Shown here one piece after another: positions 61,001 through 64,000 of a stretch of 64,000 nucleotides of DNA; the stretch's first letter is position 1; every line of letters begins with the position of its first letter. A program made the position numbers and the translations under genes. Source of the DNA: Paragordius varius (lineage: Eukaryota; Nematomorpha); the NCBI GenBank assembly GCA_964247055.1, contig OZ176052.1, positions 3,100,001-3,164,000 of the forward strand. Direction: 5' to 3'. The notes beneath the pieces are model-generated. The model was not told the DNA's origin. It saw only the letters and a program-made list of their open reading frames with translations, and did not search any database.

Positions 61001-62091
61001 TCCCCCATCCTTTTCGACGCCAAACAACACCATTCAACCAAGTATATATCCTTCCTTCATTTATTTATATCGACTTTTACTTTTGTTTCATGTCTTACAA
61101 TTTAACACCGATTTATCTTGTGTAATATTGAAATCTGATAAGACTCTAACCTTTTAAGCAAAGTTTTTTCCAAAATTGTCTAAATCCCGGTGTTTAGCCT
61201 AAAAATAATTCTTAATTGGTTTCGCTTGTTAATATTATATACAACAGGAAAAAAACATTATATGATTTTATAAGATTATCATAATTCAATTGAAATTAAC
61301 ATTTTGAATACCGCTGCTTTTAAAACAGTACTCGCTTCCAATTAAATTTAATTTCGAAACGATCCCAAACAACTAACTATTTTGATTTAAGAAAAACGTT
61401 CCATATTTCAATTCCTAGTTTTTACCGAGTATCATAACAATATTTTACAATTTAATATACATTGTAAAAGGTCAAGCCCCTTTATTCCAAGCCCAAGCCA
61501 GCAATTTTAATGTTAATCCTTCAGCTCCTACAAGTTATATGATGGCCCATCAACAATCATTAGCCCCGACTGTAATGCCTTTGGGTTTTAATCCATTCAG
61601 TTATCAACCTCAAACAACTTACCCTATGCAATATCGTAAACATTATAAATGTTACTAACTTTATATGAAATAAAATGTTTTGATACCGTTTTTTAAATGA
61701 AAATTGTTGAATTCCGTTTAAATAATGCCATGATCTTAAGGTATACTTTCACTAAATTAATAATTTTTTTGAAAAGGATATATGTGAAATTTTATAAATT
61801 AATGCTTTGTTAAGACGCAATGTAAAACGGATATTTAATAAAATACACAATTTTTTTAAAAATCAAAAAATAATGCGCTGATCGATGATGGAAAAAGATT
61901 TCTTTTAATAAACCATCATTAGTAATAATATTTCATACTGTATTATAATTATTTTTCAAACATTATTTTTCTGTGATTTAGCATATGGAAATGCAATGCC
62001 TTATCCAAATCAACCACCTATGAATATGCCATATCAAGGATTTCCTATTCCTCCAAATGTACCCCAACCGACACAACCTTATTTTCATTAA
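49261..62091 (+). CDS. PDCD6IP: ALIX / PDCD6IP, Bro1-domain ESCRT adaptor
   Basis: ALIX links cargo and TSG101 to CHMP4 in endosomal sorting, cytokinesis and membrane repair. Twenty exons join in phase to 924 residues: 49261-49469, 49495-49549, 49574-49640, 49666-49793, 50378-50540, 51443-51552, 52024-52138, 52878-53132, 53624-53747, 54442-54548, 55130-55293, 55684-55814, 56832-56922, 57813-58041, 58426-58574, 59158-59298, 60395-60596, 60982-61041, 61471-61635 and 61982-62091. The Bro1 domain opens [18 protein letters not shown] and includes [34 protein letters not shown] and [11 protein letters not shown]. The V domain includes [16 protein letters not shown] and [20 protein letters not shown]. 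Then [20 protein letters not shown] precedes a Pro/Gln/Tyr-rich tail with PPSRPPPPS (815-823) and a TSG101-type PSAP (850-853). Human ALIX is 868 residues. Introns 1-3 are 25, 24 and 25 nt; the rest are hundreds of bases and hold MITEs. Confidence 0.97.
50571..50845. mobile_element. Minisatellite-armed MITE (family M), copy 5, ALIX intron 5
   Basis: GGTTCAAATTCACCCTTGAA at the left and GAATTTTAAATGGTA at the right enclose a family core with AAACTATACCATAA. The left TACCATTT end is eroded. It begins about 30 bp after the exon 5 donor. Confidence 0.75.
56484..56649. mobile_element. Near-perfect palindromic MITE, ALIX intron 12
   Basis: TTTTTTTTCGTTAATTATGA, AATATTTGTTAAAGAATGG and AAAAACAAGAGCTTTATG on the left are mirrored by CATAAAGCTCTTGTTTTTCC, CATTCTTTATCAAATATTTA and AATTAACGAAAAAAAA on the right. 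Arms of about 62 bp enclose a loop of about 40 bp. The low divergence suggests a young insertion. Confidence 0.82.
57322..57412 (+). repeat. Tandem duplication of about 44 bp, ALIX intron 13
   Basis: AAAATTGGAAAAACTACATT then TTTCACTCTATACATAA is present twice, head to tail and virtually identical, so the duplication is recent. Confidence 0.85.
57404..57680. mobile_element. MITE family T copy, ALIX intron 13
   Basis: An inner inverted pair (AAAGACAACCACCATTACTTT and AAGTATGGTGTTGTCTTTT) and the terminal TTACGTTTTGTCTGTCTATT with AATTTTACTGT match the copy at 31807. The left terminus is partly lost. Confidence 0.5.
57711..57830 (+). repeat. Duplicated 3' splice-site region, ALIX intron 13
   Basis: GTATTACAATAG with ATTCAAATCGCTAAAAATAT at 57711-57741 is a diverged copy of GCATTACAATAG with AATGAAATTGCTAAAAATAT at 57801-57832, the real acceptor (AG at 57812) and start of exon 14. 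Using the upstream AG (57722) would run into a stop within a few codons. Confidence 0.75.
59361..59696. mobile_element. Minisatellite-armed MITE (family M), copy 6, ALIX intron 16
   Basis: The right end GAATTGTAAATGGTA is intact; the left end (ATCAGTTCGAATTTACCC) is eroded next to a TA run. Three units form the left arm and about four irregular units the right arm, around the common core (CTAATATAACTCGTGATTAA). Confidence 0.82.
60122..60366. mobile_element. MITE family T copy, ALIX intron 16
   Basis: Starts near TTATACAGACAAAACGTTAA and ends near TTATTTTTACTGTACTG. ACCATATTTTTTCAAATCTT and AAAAAATCAAGGTTTAAAC are the inner inverted pair. Ends about 30 bp before exon 17. Confidence 0.5.
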
Positions 62092-62695
62092 AAATTTAAG
62101 CATAATTTTTTTTGGCTTTCGAAAAGCATGAATATATGTGATTATTCTTAATATATAATTAGTTTAAAGTATTTGATAATCAAGAAAATTGCCACGCTAT
62201 ATATACACTTATACCCTTTCTTTATATATTTAATGCTATCTTCAAATGATTTAATTTATATATTACATATATATTATTAAAAAAATAAATTCCTTGCTTT
62301 CAATATCCCTCACAATATTAAGAGACTTGATATGCCTCGTAGAACTAAATTGATAGCGATATGGGTGAATATAAAATTATAAACTATACTAAACAATAAA
62401 AAATTTGGACAACCGGTTTTTTTTTTCCAATTTCTCCTAATTATTGCAAAAATACAACAAAATATAAATCACAATTTGTCACAGAAATAAACTGAAATAT
62501 TTTAATACCATTATTTGTTATGTATGTTAAAACCAAAAATAATTAAATAATATGGCTTCATAAATACTATAAATCACATTTATTACATTGTATAAAGATT
62601 GATTAAAAAAATATTTAAAAATAAACGGTAAAAACCATAAAATATTTTTCAAAATTAATATCATCATCATCATTATATCATATTAAGCAAAAAAT
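62092..62695. other. ALIX 3' flank
   Basis: AT-rich sequence between two convergent genes. An AATAAA at about 62284 could be the ALIX polyadenylation signal, but such hexamers are common by chance at this base composition. Confidence 0.4.
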
Positions 62696-63131
62696 TTATG
62701 GTGACAGGAACCCTGTTTCAAACAATTTCTTCAAGAAAAATTTGAGTTCAGCCAAACTGTTTTCGTCTTTGAGATTTAATTTTCGTAACGTTTCAGGATC
62801 ACCATTTTCAATGTTTATGAGGAAATTCCTTAAATGATCCACATCATCCCTCATGAGATTAAAAGCTATAGCAAATTCCTGTATAGTTTTGCTTTCTAAA
62901 AACGTAAAAATGCAAATTAATTTTATAAAGATATATATATATATATATACACCAAGAAAAAATATATATAATTTTTATATATTTTGTGTCTCAATATAAA
63001 TTTATAACTTGGTGTGGACAATAGGTAATAGATCATATTTTTACCAAAATAAAACAACCAAACATAGGAGATTAATTTAAATGATGCATTTATATTGACT
63101 TACTTACCATCTTTTAAAAAATAAACAACGA
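62696..63131 (-). CDS. C-terminal part of an unrecognised gene (partial)
   Basis: The minus-strand terminal exon 62895-62696 follows an acceptor CGTTTTTAG and encodes SKTIQEFAIAFNLMRDDVDH, then RNFLINIENGDPETLRKLNL and DENSLAELKFFLKKLFETGF before TAA. A strong donor (GATG|GTAAGTAAGT at 63108) is in the right phase to supply VVVYFLKD from a tentative 24-nt exon 63131-63108. The peptide is predicted helical, charged and clearly coding in composition. I do not recognise the family; the upstream exons are beyond 63131 or outside the window. It is convergent with ALIX. Confidence 0.55.
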
Positions 63132-63296
63132 CTTCGAAAATTTAAGACAAATTTTTATTAAAGTATAGGTTAATTTAATTAAGTCGAAAACTCCAAGAAG
63201 TTAAGACAAGAGACGGAATAAATATTATTAACAGGTTCCAGAACAAAGGATAGGGAAATGCATTATATTAATCCCAAACGTATGAGATATGGCTAA

Positions 63297-63400
63297 CATA
63301 TATACACTGTGTGCAAAAAAATTTTAAACGAAAAAATTTTTTTTCATGAGATAGCTTATGACCAGCGTATTCATTTGCCGCAACAATTTTTATTTGTTGA
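63297..63400. repeat. Dispersed repeat shared with 20574-20700
   Basis: ATACACTGTGTGCAAAAAAA starts the copy and CATGAGATAGCTTATGACCA follows about 35 bp later. The first part also resembles the TATACACTGCGTGC terminus at 673. Confidence 0.55.
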
Positions 63401-63639
63401 CAACCTAGTTTTTGAGATATTGAGAGAAAATCGAAATCGGGCAAAAAGTGAAAATTAAGGATAATTAAGAATAATCCAAAAAATAATGATAAAATTTGAA
63501 ATATTATGGTTTATTATCATTTTAGGAGATATTTTCAATATATAAATAGCCTAAAATCATATAGTTTGGGTTTCTATAAAATTTCAGGTCAAAAGATGGC
63601 GTTTTTCTTTTATCACACTTAAAAGACAAAATTAATTTA

Positions 63640-64000
63640 ATGAAACACTATTCAAATCTTAACATTCATATTTTATTCAGTAAAATATACTTCTATATCA
63701 AAATAAAACCAAATATTGTTTTTTATTTTTGCATTTTTTTGTCATCTGGTTTATGAGTGTATAAAAAATTTATACTGATTTATTTTGGATTCTCACATGA
63801 TTAGGAATTATTATGTATATAATTTATGCACAATAGGATTGATAATTAGTGGAATATCAACCAACAAATTGTACAAATCCCAATACAAATATTAATTTGT
63901 CATAAAACCGACTTGTTAGAGGAAATAGTAAGGATTTTTTGGTTGATATTCCACTACTATATTTTGCATAAATTATATACTTAATAATTCCTAATCATGT
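63640..64000. repeat. Repeat R1, palindromic copies at the window end
   Basis: From about 63640 to 63770 the text is the inverse of 150-250 (AAATCTTAACATTCATATTTTA, TTTTTGTCATCTGGTTTATG). About 63797-63870 is mirrored by 63915-64000 (ACATGATTAGGAATTATTA against AATAATTCCTAATCATGT; GTGGAATATCAACCA against TGGTTGATATTCCAC). The element continues past the window edge. Confidence 0.65.

Noticed and set aside
1-64000. tRNA, rRNA, CRISPR or retrovirus-like elements
   Set aside because: I looked for clover-leaf boxes, rRNA-like conserved text, spaced direct repeats and paired long terminal repeats, and saw none I could support.

Overview
The window is extremely A+T-rich DNA from an animal. The inhibitory SMAD (MH1 + PY motif + MH2) is a metazoan-only family, and every protein gene I could read is split by GT-AG introns. 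Many of those introns are only 22-27 nt, which is very rare among animals; dicyemid mesozoans are the animals I recall with introns of this size, and fast-evolving AT-rich parasites such as myxozoans are an alternative. The taxon is an inference and is not settled by the sequence.

Layout: 1-2503, repeats. 2504-11294 (+), DLST, the E2 subunit of 2-oxoglutarate dehydrogenase, with 15 exons and, unusually, two lipoyl domains made by an exon-block duplication. 11295-12787, a gap with one MITE. 12788-16177 (-), a nearly full-length but decayed RTE-clade LINE flanked by a 15-bp target duplication. 16178-22977, a gene-free mosaic of DNA transposons, a satellite-like array, a hAT with a perfect 8-bp target duplication, MITEs and a Helitron. 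22978-23664 (-), EEF1AKMT1, complete, with four micro-introns. 23692-about 30040 (+), SUGP1-like splicing factor, head-to-head with EEF1AKMT1 and only 27 bp between the two ATGs. 30041-35614, mostly non-coding, with a few unrecognised minus-strand exon candidates. 35615-40397 (-), a SMAD6/7-type inhibitory SMAD in three exons. 40398-49260, repeats (three Helitron/hAT/MITE layers, one nested). 49261-62091 (+), ALIX/PDCD6IP in 20 exons, complete from the Bro1 domain to the proline-rich tail. 62696-63131 (-), the C-terminal end of an unrecognised gene. 63297-64000, repeats related to those at the window start.

The genes are unrelated housekeeping and signalling functions: mitochondrial TCA cycle, eEF1A methylation, pre-mRNA splicing, TGF-beta/BMP inhibition and ESCRT membrane remodelling. 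There is no operon-like logic apart from the tight divergent EEF1AKMT1/SUGP1 pair. The theme that unites the window is intron architecture: a population of about 24-nt introns next to introns of hundreds to thousands of bases, several of which carry transposons. I saw no rRNA, tRNA or CRISPR array, and no retrovirus-like or Polinton-like element.
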